Positions 17,018 through 24,799 of a stretch of 64,000 nt of DNA are shown here, in pieces (within the stretch, counting starts at the first letter, position 1; each line of letters opens with the position of its first letter). The notes beneath the pieces are model-generated. The model was not told where the DNA came from, made no database searches, and saw only the letters and a program-made list of their open reading frames with translations. Made by a program: the position numbers and the translations under genes. Source of the stretch: Pseudomonas serboccidentalis (lineage in GTDB: Bacteria; Pseudomonadota; Gammaproteobacteria; Pseudomonadales; Pseudomonadaceae); contig NZ_CP101655.1 of the NCBI RefSeq assembly GCF_028830055.1, forward strand, positions 3,728,453 to 3,792,452, written 5' to 3'.

Positions 17018-17045
17018 CGCCGGTCACTCATTGACGCAGCGAAGG

Positions 17046-17061
17046 CTCCACGGGCGTGGAG
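17046..17061. promoter_or_regulatory. Inverted repeat upstream of the PAAR operon
   Basis: CTCCACG-GG-CGTGGAG, a perfect 7-bp inverted repeat, ends 29 bases upstream of the first gene (17017). It may be an operator or an RNA hairpin in the leader. The remaining 17018-17176 shows no convincing promoter hexamers. Confidence 0.35.
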
Positions 17062-17176
17062 AAATAGTGCCAGAGGCATTGCAGTTGTCGTCCGTGAGCG
17101 CGCAAAAATGGCGCGTAGAATGCCGGACTAGAGCGCTGGCGACAATCGAATTAGCATTGGATGGCCATCATTGTGA

Positions 17177-17656
17177 TCAGCCTTCGGCAAACTCGCGTAA
17201 AACCTTGCCATCCATGCGATAGCGCACCCACTCTTCCTGCGGCTGCGCGCCGAGGGATTTGTAGAATTCGATGGCCGGGGTGTTCCAGTCCAGCACGCTC
17301 CATTCGAAGCGCCCGCAATCATTGTCACAGGCGATTTTCGCCAGATGCCGCAGCAGGGTTTTGCCGGCACCGCCACCGCGTTGCTCGGGGGTGATGTAGA
17401 GGTCTTCGAGGTACAGGCAGTTGCTGCCGAGCCATGTCGAATAGCTGAAGAAGAACACCGCAAAACCGATCGGCACACCGTCACGCAAACAGATCAGGCC
17501 GTGGGCGGTGGCGCCTTCGCTGAACAGACTGCGCTCGATGTCGGTGACGCTGGCGATAACTTCGTGGCGGGCCTTTTCGAAATCTGCCAGTTCGGTGATG
17601 AAGGCGAGGATTTGCGGAGCATCGCTGGGGGTCGCCGGGCGGATGTCGATCGTCAT
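17177..17656 (-). CDS. GNAT-family N-acetyltransferase
   Basis: 159 residues from the ATG at 17656; the upstream reading adds 20 residues without family support. Motif A of the acetyl-CoA site is LYLEDLYITPEQRGGGAGKTLLRHLAKIA (about 85-115, core RGGGAG). The C-terminal WNTPAIEFYKSLGAQPQEEW is typical of the spermidine/diamine acetyltransferase-like branch. The substrate is not known. It ends 160 bases from the PAAR operon and is divergent from the HD gene. Confidence 0.85.
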   Translation of the reverse strand: MTIDIRPATPSDAPQILAFITELADFEKARHEVIASVTDIERSLFSEGATAHGLICLRDGVPIGFAVFFFSYSTWLGSNCLYLEDLYITPEQRGGGAGKTLLRHLAKIACDNDCGRFEWSVLDWNTPAIEFYKSLGAQPQEEWVRYRMDGKVLREFAEG

Positions 17657-17781
17657 GGACGGGCCTTGTCGGAAAAGGGAAAGCGCCATAGTAAGGCCGG
17701 ACGCGCCGCTCGTCATATGGCAACACAGAGAATATCCTGCTCCGCTCCCACAGGGAATTTCGACAGCCTGAAAGGACGCTC

Positions 17782-18435
17782 ATGAACACTGAGATTTTTA
17801 TGCCCATGGAGGCGCTCGCGGTGGTGCTGCTGCCCCACGCCCTCGAACCGTCAGACGACGGCGCTCACGACCTCGCCCACCTGCACCGGGTCTGGCACAA
17901 CGTGCGCACCTTGCAGGCCGAGGAAGGTGGCGACCTTGAAGTGTTGCTCGCCGCCGTGCTGCTGCACGATTGCGTGGCTGTCGAAAAGAACTCGCCCCTG
18001 CGCTCGCAGGCCTCGCGTCTCGCGGCAGAGAAAGCCGCAAACGTGCTGGCTGAATTGGATTGGCCCGAAAGCAAAATCGCCGCCGTCACCCACGCCATCG
18101 AAGCCCACAGCTTTTCCGCCAATCTCACCCCGCTGACCCTCGAAGCGAAAATCGTCCAGGACGCCGACCGTCTCGACTCGCTGGGCATGCTCGGTGTTGC
18201 CCGCACCTTCTACGTCGCCGGGCGCATGGGCGCGGCGCTGTACGACCCGCAGGATCCCGAAGCGAAACAACGCGAGTACGACGACACACGTTTTTGCCTC
18301 GATCATTTCCAGACCAAACTGCTGCACCTCGCCGACGGTTTCCAGACCGTTGCCGGGCAAGGTCTGGCGCAGATCCGCCATCAACGCTTGAAGGGTTTCA
18401 TGGAGCAGTTCAAGGAAGAAATCGGCATCGCCTGA
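17782..18435 (+). CDS. HD-domain phosphohydrolase (YedJ-like)
   Basis: 217 residues with AAGGA 7 bases before the ATG. Metal-binding residues of the HD superfamily are visible in DLAHLHRVWHN, LLHDC (His-Asp pair near 55) and VQDADRLDSLG. The family includes uncharacterised cytosolic phosphohydrolases such as E. coli YedJ; the substrate is not known. It is transcribed away from the GNAT gene. Confidence 0.85.
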   Translation: MNTEIFMPMEALAVVLLPHALEPSDDGAHDLAHLHRVWHNVRTLQAEEGGDLEVLLAAVLLHDCVAVEKNSPLRSQASRLAAEKAANVLAELDWPESKIAAVTHAIEAHSFSANLTPLTLEAKIVQDADRLDSLGMLGVARTFYVAGRMGAALYDPQDPEAKQREYDDTRFCLDHFQTKLLHLADGFQTVAGQGLAQIRHQRLKGFMEQFKEEIGIA

Positions 18436-18580
18436 CGTTATTACTCCGGCGCGCAGCGATCCAGGCTTCGACGACGTCGCGCCGTGCAAGCAATCAGAAC
18501 CGTTCGTCGATCATCAGGCACCAATCCAGTCCGGGGGCAGACCAACGACAGGTAAGGATTCCAATCACTGGAGATGCCCT

Positions 18581-18925
18581 ATGATCCCGTCAAGGTTGAC
18601 TGCCCTCGTTTTCAGCGCCCTGCTCTGCCCCGCGGTGTTCGCCGCCACCACCACTGCAGCGGGCACAGGCCCCACCGATCCGGTTCCACCGCCACGCGCG
18701 CCCGCCATCAATAGTGCGCCTGGCATGAACACCGATGGTTCCGGGGTTCCATTGATCAATCAGCCGCCCGCCACCGGCACTGATCCGCGCACCCAAGGCA
18801 GTGATCCCGGTCGCCAGGGTGGCATGAACACGCCTGACTCCCCTGCAACACCCGACAACGCCGGCCCCGGCGTTGGCTCGAAAACCACCACCGGTGGCTC
18901 GGGCTCCGAAGGTACCGGTCAGTAG
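18581..18925 (+). CDS. Small secreted Pro/Gly/Thr-rich protein of unknown function
   Basis: 114 residues, with GGAGATGCCCT directly before the ATG. Residues 1-21 form a signal peptide (LTALVFSALLCPAVFA). The remainder is low-complexity, rich in Gly, Thr, Pro, Asn and Asp, without hydrophobic core or cysteines, and is likely disordered in the periplasm or outside. Similar short predicted proteins are common in Pseudomonas, and I know of no function. Confidence 0.6.
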   Translation: MIPSRLTALVFSALLCPAVFAATTTAAGTGPTDPVPPPRAPAINSAPGMNTDGSGVPLINQPPATGTDPRTQGSDPGRQGGMNTPDSPATPDNAGPGVGSKTTTGGSGSEGTGQ

Positions 18926-18969
18926 TTCGCCGACGCGAGCGTCCTATTCAACCCAATGAAGAGGTAACC

Positions 18970-19224
18970 ATGAACGTCGATAAAAACCTGGAAAAAGAAG
19001 TCCTCACCCGCCTGCTGCACGCCCATCCGAGCGGACTGGGCAAAGAGGTGCTGGACAACTATCGCGGTGAGAAAGTCGTGGCCAGCACCCTCGCCGCCCT
19101 GCAGGATCGCGGGCTGATCCACCATGGTCATGTGACCTGCAACGAGGCCGGCGAACACTCGTTGAACCTGCCGATCAAGCTTAGTGCGGCCGGCGTCGAA
19201 GCAGCGAGAAAGCTCGATAGCTGA
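18970..19224 (+). CDS. Small winged-helix-like protein
   Basis: 84 residues. The pattern LEKEVLTRLLHAHPSGLGKEVLDNY, VVASTLAALQDRGLIHHG and LTAAG-like LSAAGVEAARKL resembles a MarR/PadR-type winged helix reduced to its core. The residues between the second and third helices (GEKVVASTLAALQDRGLI) suit a recognition helix. There is no ligand domain. It follows the secreted protein by 44 bases, with GAGG before the ATG. A DNA-binding role is inference. Confidence 0.55.
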   Translation: MNVDKNLEKEVLTRLLHAHPSGLGKEVLDNYRGEKVVASTLAALQDRGLIHHGHVTCNEAGEHSLNLPIKLSAAGVEAARKLDS

Positions 19225-19250
19225 CGGTAGATCCGCAAGCAGTTGAGTCC

Positions 19251-19317
19251 TGTAGGAGCTGCAGCAGGCCGCGATCTTTCAAGATCAAAAGATCGCAGCC
19301 TGCGGCAACTCCTACAG
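19251..19317. repeat. REP-like palindromic repeat, family A (copy 2)
   Basis: A compact copy with arms TGTAGGAGCTGCAGCAGG and the inverse ending CTCCTACA. A degenerate half of the second family (GTGGGACCCAGCCTGC) follows at about 19344. It lies between converging genes. Confidence 0.75.
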
Positions 19318-19376
19318 GGGTTTTGTAAGCGACGCGATTCCCTTGTGGGACCCAGCCTGCTGGCGATGACGATTGT

Positions 19377-20297
19377 TCAGTCGCCGCGTATCAATGCATC
19401 CACTTCAGCAGCCCCCGGCGATGTCGCCGGCCCCCAGCGCGTCACTGCCAAAGCCGCTGCCGCGTTCGCTCGCCGCGCCGCCTCATGCGCATTCAAACCC
19501 TGCGCCAACCCGGCGACAAATACCCCGGCATGCGCATCACCGGCACCATTGCTGTCCACCGCCTTCACGGCAAACCCCGGCACATGCCGACGCTCGCCAG
19601 CCTGATGAATCCAGCACCCCTGTGGCCCGTCGCGCACCACGATCAGCGCGTCGTTGCGCAGATGCCCGGCGAGCCGATCCAGCGCCTCAGCGATATCCGC
19701 CGCTCCGGTAAAGCGCAACGCCTCGACGCTGTTGCTGGTCCACACATCGATGCGCGGCAGCAGGGCCTGCATCAACGCCGAGTCCGGCGACTCGACCAAC
19801 GGGCCCGGATCGAACACCACGTTAATCGTATCCGGCAGCGCCAGCGTCCAGTCCAGTAGCGCCTGCGCCTTGCCTTCATGCAACAGGCTGTAACCGCTCA
19901 CATAGACGTAATCGCCCGCCTCGGCGGCCACGCTGTTCAAGTCCTCCTCGGTCACCTCGCCTTCGGCGCCGATGCAGGAAATGAAACTGCGCTCGGCCGA
20001 CGCATCGGTCAGCGCCACGCAAATCCCGGTGTCGGGTTGCGCAGGCGTTTTGATGCCGATACGGATGCCTTCAGCGTTCATCGCCTGACGCGCCAGATCG
20101 CCGAAGCGCCCGCTGCCGTGGCGACCGAGATAAACCACTGGCAAGCCATTGCGTACGGCAGCGGCCATCACGTTGAAACCGCCGCCGGCCTCGAAAGCGG
20201 CAGACTGCGCCAGCACATCGCCGCCGACTTGCGGCAGCTGATCCACAGCCATCACCAGGTCGATGATGACCTGGCCGGTGTGCAACATCTTAGGCAT
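19377..20297 (-). CDS. PfkB-family carbohydrate/nucleoside kinase (YegV-like)
   Basis: From the ATG at 20297 the protein has 306 residues; an ATG at 20303 and a longer reading are possible. The N-terminus HTGQVIIDLVMAVDQLPQVGGDVLA carries the PfkB Gly motif. The C-terminal DSNGAGDAHAGVFVAGLAQG holds the catalytic Asp, with His replacing the usual Phe after the GAGD. The start overlaps the stop of the upstream permease gene. It probably phosphorylates a pentose or nucleoside freed by the neighbouring glycohydrolase. Confidence 0.85.
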   Translation of the reverse strand: MPKMLHTGQVIIDLVMAVDQLPQVGGDVLAQSAAFEAGGGFNVMAAAVRNGLPVVYLGRHGSGRFGDLARQAMNAEGIRIGIKTPAQPDTGICVALTDASAERSFISCIGAEGEVTEEDLNSVAAEAGDYVYVSGYSLLHEGKAQALLDWTLALPDTINVVFDPGPLVESPDSALMQALLPRIDVWTSNSVEALRFTGAADIAEALDRLAGHLRNDALIVVRDGPQGCWIHQAGERRHVPGFAVKAVDSNGAGDAHAGVFVAGLAQGLNAHEAARRANAAAALAVTRWGPATSPGAAEVDALIRGD

Positions 20298-21756
20298 GAG
20301 CATTCTCGACTTGCGCGGCACGGCGATCTTTCGCCCCGCCGAGGACGAAGTAAATGCCACCGGCCACCACGAAGGTCACGATCCAGCCCAAACCGTTGTG
20401 GCCCAGCCACGAGTCGGACAAAAAGCCCTTGAACCAGACGTTCTCGTCGGTGGTGCCAATGGTGGTGAAACTGAAGCCGAGCACGATGGCAATCGCCCAC
20501 GCGCCGAACGCGCGCCATTCGATGCCGCCGCGATACCAGTAGGCACTGCTCGGACTGACGTCAAGCAGGTCTTTGGGGCTGTAGTAGTGACGATGAATCA
20601 GGTCGACCACGAAGATCCCGACCCACGCGGTGATCGGCACCGCCAGCAGGGAAATGAAGGTGATGAACGGGCCGTAGAAGCTGTCGGCGATCAGCATGAA
20701 GTAAATCGAGCCGGCGAAGATCGCGACGATATCCACCACCACCGCGTAGACCCGTTTGACCTTCAGGCCCAAGGTCAGCGTGGTCAAACCGGCGGAGTAC
20801 ACCGAGAGGTTGTTCGACAGCAGCAGGCCGCCGAACGCGGTGATCAGGTAGGGCACGGCCATCCAGGTCGGCAGCATGTCGCGGATCGCCACGATCGGGT
20901 CAGTCGCCGACGCCAGATCGTTGTTGCCCACCGACAACAGACCACCGAGGGTGATCAGCAGCACCAGCGGAATCCCCGCGCCGAACGCGGCGGACGCGAC
21001 CAGGCGCACGGCTTTGACGCTGCGGTGCTGGTAGCGCGACATGTCGGCACCGGCGTTGGCCCAGCCGATCCCGGTGCCGGCGGCCATGGTGCCGATGCCG
21101 ATGATCATTGCGCTCAGCGGTGCGGGCGTGGCGTTGAACACGGCGCTCCAGTCGATGGTCGCGCAAAGGAAGCCGCCGACCAGAATATTCAGTGCGCCGA
21201 ACACGTAGGTCGCCCACTTCTGGATCACCAGCAGGGTGGCGTGACCGAGGCCGGAGACCGACAGGGTCAGCAGAACGAAGATCGCGATGAAGATCAGCGT
21301 CAGCACCGGTGCGCTTTTCGCTTCAACCGGCGAGCCAAACAGGATCGAGCACAGCGACAGCAGCACGAATGCCGCCGTGGTGGTGTTGACGGTTTCCCAG
21401 CCCAGACGTGACATCAGCGAAACCAGGGTCGGGCCGATGTTGCCGCGTACGCCAAAAATTGCGCGCGACAAGGTCAGGCTCGGCGCACGGCCACGGCGGC
21501 CGGCAATCGAGATGATCCCCACCACCGCGAACGATCCGGCAGCACCGACAATCGCGACGATGATCGCCTGCCAGATCGCCAATCCGCGAAACGCAACCAG
21601 CGTGGCGCCCAGCGGCAGACCGAGAATGGAAATGTTGGCGGCGAACCAGACCCAGAACAGTTGCAGCGGATGACCGTTGCACTCGGCTTCCGGCACCGGC
21701 TCGATACCGCGGGTTTCCAACTGCCCGGCGCTTTGCGCGGCGTTTGATGAACTCAT
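20290..21756 (-). CDS. NCS1 nucleobase/nucleoside:cation symporter
   Basis: 488 residues with about 12 membrane segments and AGGAG 8 bases before the ATG. It reads as the purine-cytosine permease branch of NCS1: FWVWFAANISILGLPLGATL, SRAIFGVRGN, GWETVNTTTAAFVLLSL and the helix with GIGWANAGADMSRY. Members import cytosine, allantoin, purines or nucleosides. The operon context (glycohydrolase and PfkB kinase) points to a nucleoside or an N-glycoside rather than a free base, but that is inference. Confidence 0.85.
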   Translation of the reverse strand: MSSSNAAQSAGQLETRGIEPVPEAECNGHPLQLFWVWFAANISILGLPLGATLVAFRGLAIWQAIIVAIVGAAGSFAVVGIISIAGRRGRAPSLTLSRAIFGVRGNIGPTLVSLMSRLGWETVNTTTAAFVLLSLCSILFGSPVEAKSAPVLTLIFIAIFVLLTLSVSGLGHATLLVIQKWATYVFGALNILVGGFLCATIDWSAVFNATPAPLSAMIIGIGTMAAGTGIGWANAGADMSRYQHRSVKAVRLVASAAFGAGIPLVLLITLGGLLSVGNNDLASATDPIVAIRDMLPTWMAVPYLITAFGGLLLSNNLSVYSAGLTTLTLGLKVKRVYAVVVDIVAIFAGSIYFMLIADSFYGPFITFISLLAVPITAWVGIFVVDLIHRHYYSPKDLLDVSPSSAYWYRGGIEWRAFGAWAIAIVLGFSFTTIGTTDENVWFKGFLSDSWLGHNGLGWIVTFVVAGGIYFVLGGAKDRRAAQVENAHA

Positions 21757-21817
21757 GAACAGTGCTCCTGTTTGCCTTTATTGTGTTTGTGGGCAATTCA
21801 ATAAACTGCGCACCTCC

Positions 21818-21916
21818 TGTAGGAGCTGCCGCAGGCTGCGATCTTTTGATCTTGATTTTCCGGCTGCCTGAAGACTGCTGAAGATCAAAAGATCGCAGCC
21901 TTCGGCAGCTCCTACA
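21818..21916. repeat. REP-like palindromic repeat, family A (copy 3)
   Basis: Full-length copy: TGTAGGAGCTGCCGCAGGCT at one end and the inverse at the other, with GATCTTTTGATC arms inside. It separates the glycohydrolase and permease genes of one likely operon. Confidence 0.8.
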
Positions 21917-21924
21917 CAGGTTCC

Positions 21925-22923
21925 TCAGCGTAAGGTGAGGAGTCCTTTCACGAGGGGCTCAAGCTCCAGATGATTGACCGCTTTGACCGTGGCAATCATC
22001 GGCGCCGGCCAGCTCTCAAGACCCAGGCAGGCCCCGAGCATGGCGCCAAGGATGGCCGCGATGGTGTCGGTGTCACCGCCCAGGCTGGCGGCCATGCACA
22101 ACGCCTCGAACGCACTCATCTCGCCGACGGCCACTTGCTGCGCCAGGGCGAACGACACCACCACCGATTCCTGCGACGCCACCGAAGTGCCGATCACGTC
22201 GTACAGCAGATCGGCCAACAGTGCCTTGTCGCTGTCGACGCTGATGCTGCGCGCCCAACTGATGCGCGAAGCGATGCGCCCACCGGCGACCCAGTGCCCG
22301 TGCGCTTCAGCCTGTTGCGCTATCTGCTGGCCGAGGTTCAGCGCCTCGCCCAGATCCATGCCATTGACCCCGGCCGAGACCACCGCCGCCACCGCTGCCG
22401 CACTGGAAATGCCCAGTGTGGTGTTGTGGGTGACCTGACAGGCCTGAACCACCGCGGCGATGAACCGCTGAGGATCGGCAACATCCGCCGCAATGCCCAC
22501 CGGGGTGATGCGCATCGCCGCGCCGTTGGTGGTGCCATAACGCCCGGCCTCCTCCGGCGAGTGGCCGGCGAGGATCATCTCAATGGCGCGTTTGGTCGAC
22601 GGGCCGAGCAGGTCCTGCGAACCCTTGGCCTGCATCTCGGCTTCCCACTCGATCAGCCGTTGGGCGAGCACTGCCGGCTCGATCCGGCCCTTGCCTTCAA
22701 CCAGCAATTGGCCGACCAGAATTGCCTGTTCAGTGTCGTCGGTGATCGAGCCCTTGGGCATGTTGGCAGCGATCGGTTGCAGGGGACCGGCGTCCTGCAG
22801 CTCGGTGATCCGGCCGAAGCGGGTCTTGATCGTTTCGCGGTTCAGCGATTGCGTCGGCATGCCCAGCGCATCACCCAGAGCCAGGCCATAAAACGCACCC
22901 AGGGCACGGTTGAGCGCGGTCAT
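21925..22923 (-). CDS. ADP-ribosylglycohydrolase-family protein (YegU-like)
   Basis: 332 residues. Metal-site motifs of the DraG/ARH fold are intact: GLALGDALGMP near the start, GSITDDTEQAILV (the T-D-D set at about 60) and GGDTDTIAAILGAMLGA near 280. DraG-type enzymes cleave N- or O-glycosidic bonds to ribose. In E. coli the homologous yegU sits with a transporter, a PfkB kinase and a GntR regulator, exactly the partners found here. The start overlaps the regulator stop (ATGA). Confidence 0.88.
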   Translation of the reverse strand: MTALNRALGAFYGLALGDALGMPTQSLNRETIKTRFGRITELQDAGPLQPIAANMPKGSITDDTEQAILVGQLLVEGKGRIEPAVLAQRLIEWEAEMQAKGSQDLLGPSTKRAIEMILAGHSPEEAGRYGTTNGAAMRITPVGIAADVADPQRFIAAVVQACQVTHNTTLGISSAAAVAAVVSAGVNGMDLGEALNLGQQIAQQAEAHGHWVAGGRIASRISWARSISVDSDKALLADLLYDVIGTSVASQESVVVSFALAQQVAVGEMSAFEALCMAASLGGDTDTIAAILGAMLGACLGLESWPAPMIATVKAVNHLELEPLVKGLLTLR

Positions 22924-23633
22924 TTCGATTCTCCAAATTGCAGGTGCAGGCGGAAATGCACCGGGTCGAGCAGGCTTTCGACCTGCTCCATGAAGCGGTT
23001 CTGCCGGTCGTAGGTGGTGCGCAGGGCCTTGAGAAAAACGCTACCCACCGGGCGGCCGAGCAGTTCGGCGTCTACGGCATTCAGCGGCTCGGCGCCGATC
23101 CACTGATCGCCGCGCTCGCCGATGTAGCCGTAGGCAGCCAGGGTGATGGTCAGCGAGTTGTCGATCAGACCGACGCGCGGCAGGCTTTCCAGGCCGCCGG
23201 TGGCCGGCATCAACGAGCGTTCGAGGGACACCAGCGTGCCGTCGTTGGCGCGCCGGCGACGGTCGAGGGTGATGAATTGGTCGGTGCCGAACCGCGAGAG
23301 CAGGTCGGGCCGGGTCACGGCTTCCAGACGCAGCACTTCGGTGTTGATCAGCGCCCCGCTGTCGGCCAGTGCCTGCGCCCAGCCGCTGCGCTGGTCGAGC
23401 GCCACGCCGTCGAACGTGACGATCGAGCCGACACCGCTTTGCGTGGCGATGTAATTGCGCCGCTTCAGTTCGGCCAGCGCTTCGCGCAACGTGCCACGGC
23501 TGACCTTGAATTCCTGAGCCAACTGATGCTCACCGGGCAACAGAAAGCCGTCCTCCATGAGGCCGCTTTCGATGCGCCGGACGAGTTCGTCGACCACCCG
23601 TTGTTTCTTGTCAAATCGTACCTGTCTAATCAT
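22920..23633 (-). CDS. GntR-family (HutC/UTRA) regulator (YegW-like)
   Basis: 237 residues from the ATG at 23633; the two extra codons upstream begin with TTG. The N-terminal winged helix (GEHQLAQEFKVSRGTLREALAELKRRNYIATQSGVGSIV) is followed by a UTRA ligand domain (about 85-235, with LDRRRRANDGTLVSLERSLMP). It heads the glycohydrolase-permease-kinase operon and should repress it. An AATCATGTACAA motif covers the start codon and could be its own operator. Confidence 0.85.
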   Translation of the reverse strand: MIRQVRFDKKQRVVDELVRRIESGLMEDGFLLPGEHQLAQEFKVSRGTLREALAELKRRNYIATQSGVGSIVTFDGVALDQRSGWAQALADSGALINTEVLRLEAVTRPDLLSRFGTDQFITLDRRRRANDGTLVSLERSLMPATGGLESLPRVGLIDNSLTITLAAYGYIGERGDQWIGAEPLNAVDAELLGRPVGSVFLKALRTTYDRQNRFMEQVESLLDPVHFRLHLQFGESK

Positions 23634-23718
23634 GTACAAATTGATACCCGAAACGGGCGTGGGCGGGCAAGGAATATTTGGGGAAGATGACGAGAGGCCG
23701 GAGACTGGCGCGGTCTAC

Positions 23719-23807
23719 TGTAGGAGTGAGCCTGCTCGCGATGACGTCGACACATCCAGCATCGATGTGACTGAAAGAACGCTATCGCGAGCAGGCTCAC
23801 CCCTACA
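23719..23807. repeat. REP-like palindromic repeat, family B (copy 3)
   Basis: TGTAGGAGTGAGCCTGCTCGCGATGACG and its inverse, between araH and the GntR/UTRA gene. It may limit read-through from the araFGH operon. Confidence 0.8.
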
Positions 23808-23818
23808 GGGGATGCGGG

Positions 23819-24790
23819 TTACCGTTGTTTCAGGCGATCGATGACCACCGCCAACAGCAGAATCGAACCACGAATCACATACTGGTAGAACGTATCGATA
23901 TTCTTCAGGTTCATCGCATTCTCGATGATCGCCAGTATCAACACCCCGGCAATCACGTGCCGGATCATGCCGATCCCGCCGCTCAGCGACACCCCGCCCA
24001 GCACACACGCCGAGATCACGGTCAGTTCGAAACCCTGGCCGATCATCGGCTGCCCGGAGGTCATGCGCGAGGCGAGAATCACCCCGGCCAGTGCGCCGAT
24101 CACGCCATGCACGGCGAAGATGATGATCTTGGTCCGGTCAACGTTGACCCCGGCGAGCAACGCCGCTTCCTGGTTGCCACCGATGGCCATGGTGTTGCGC
24201 CCGTAGGTGGTGTAGTTCAGCAGCCAGCCGAAGAACAGGAAACAGACGATGGTGATCAGGATCGGCACCGGCACGCCGAACAACTGGCCATTGCCAAAGA
24301 CGAAGAACGATTCCTGCGACACGCCCACCGCTTTGCCGTTGGCAAAGATGTAGGCCAGGCCACGGACGATCTGCATCGTCGCCAGCGTGGTGATCAGCGC
24401 ATTGACCCGCAGCTTGGCGATCACGATGCCGTTGATCAGCCCGACAATCAGGCCCATCACCAGCGCCGCGCTGACGCCGAGGAACACGCTGTTGGTGTCG
24501 CGCATCACCACCGCTGCGACCACCCCGGCGCAGGCGATCACCGAGCCCACCGACAAATCGAAATGCCCCGACGCCAGGCAGTACAACATGGTGCACGCGG
24601 CAATGCCGGTGGTGGAAATCGCCAGCCCCAACCCGCGCATGTTCAGCGGCGAAAGGAAGTTGTCGATCAGCAAGGTGCAGGCGACGAAGATGCCAATGGC
24701 CGCCAGCAGCATGACCCAGTCGTCGAGGAAGCGCCGCAGGTCCAGCGGTTTGCGGGGAGTCGGCAGCGCCTTGTTTTGGATGGTCATCAT
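23819..24790 (-). CDS. araH: Sugar ABC transporter permease (AraH type)
   Basis: 323 residues from the ATG at 24790, chosen because AGAGG lies 5 bases upstream; a GTG at 24796 would sit on that site. It shows the ribose/arabinose permease pattern with 8-10 membrane helices (GLGLAISTTGIAACTMLYCLASGHFDLSVGSV, GGNQEAALLAGVNVDRTK, SRMTSGQPMIGQGFELTVISACVLGG). Last gene of araFGH. It forms the membrane channel with AraG. Confidence 0.92.
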   Translation of the reverse strand: MMTIQNKALPTPRKPLDLRRFLDDWVMLLAAIGIFVACTLLIDNFLSPLNMRGLGLAISTTGIAACTMLYCLASGHFDLSVGSVIACAGVVAAVVMRDTNSVFLGVSAALVMGLIVGLINGIVIAKLRVNALITTLATMQIVRGLAYIFANGKAVGVSQESFFVFGNGQLFGVPVPILITIVCFLFFGWLLNYTTYGRNTMAIGGNQEAALLAGVNVDRTKIIIFAVHGVIGALAGVILASRMTSGQPMIGQGFELTVISACVLGGVSLSGGIGMIRHVIAGVLILAIIENAMNLKNIDTFYQYVIRGSILLLAVVIDRLKQR

Positions 24791-24799
24791 AGTCACCTC

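Noticed and set aside
23631..23642. AATCATGTACAA over the GntR/UTRA start as a firm operator feature.
   Set aside because: Only one copy was seen and it overlaps coding sequence, so I mention it only within the gene entry.
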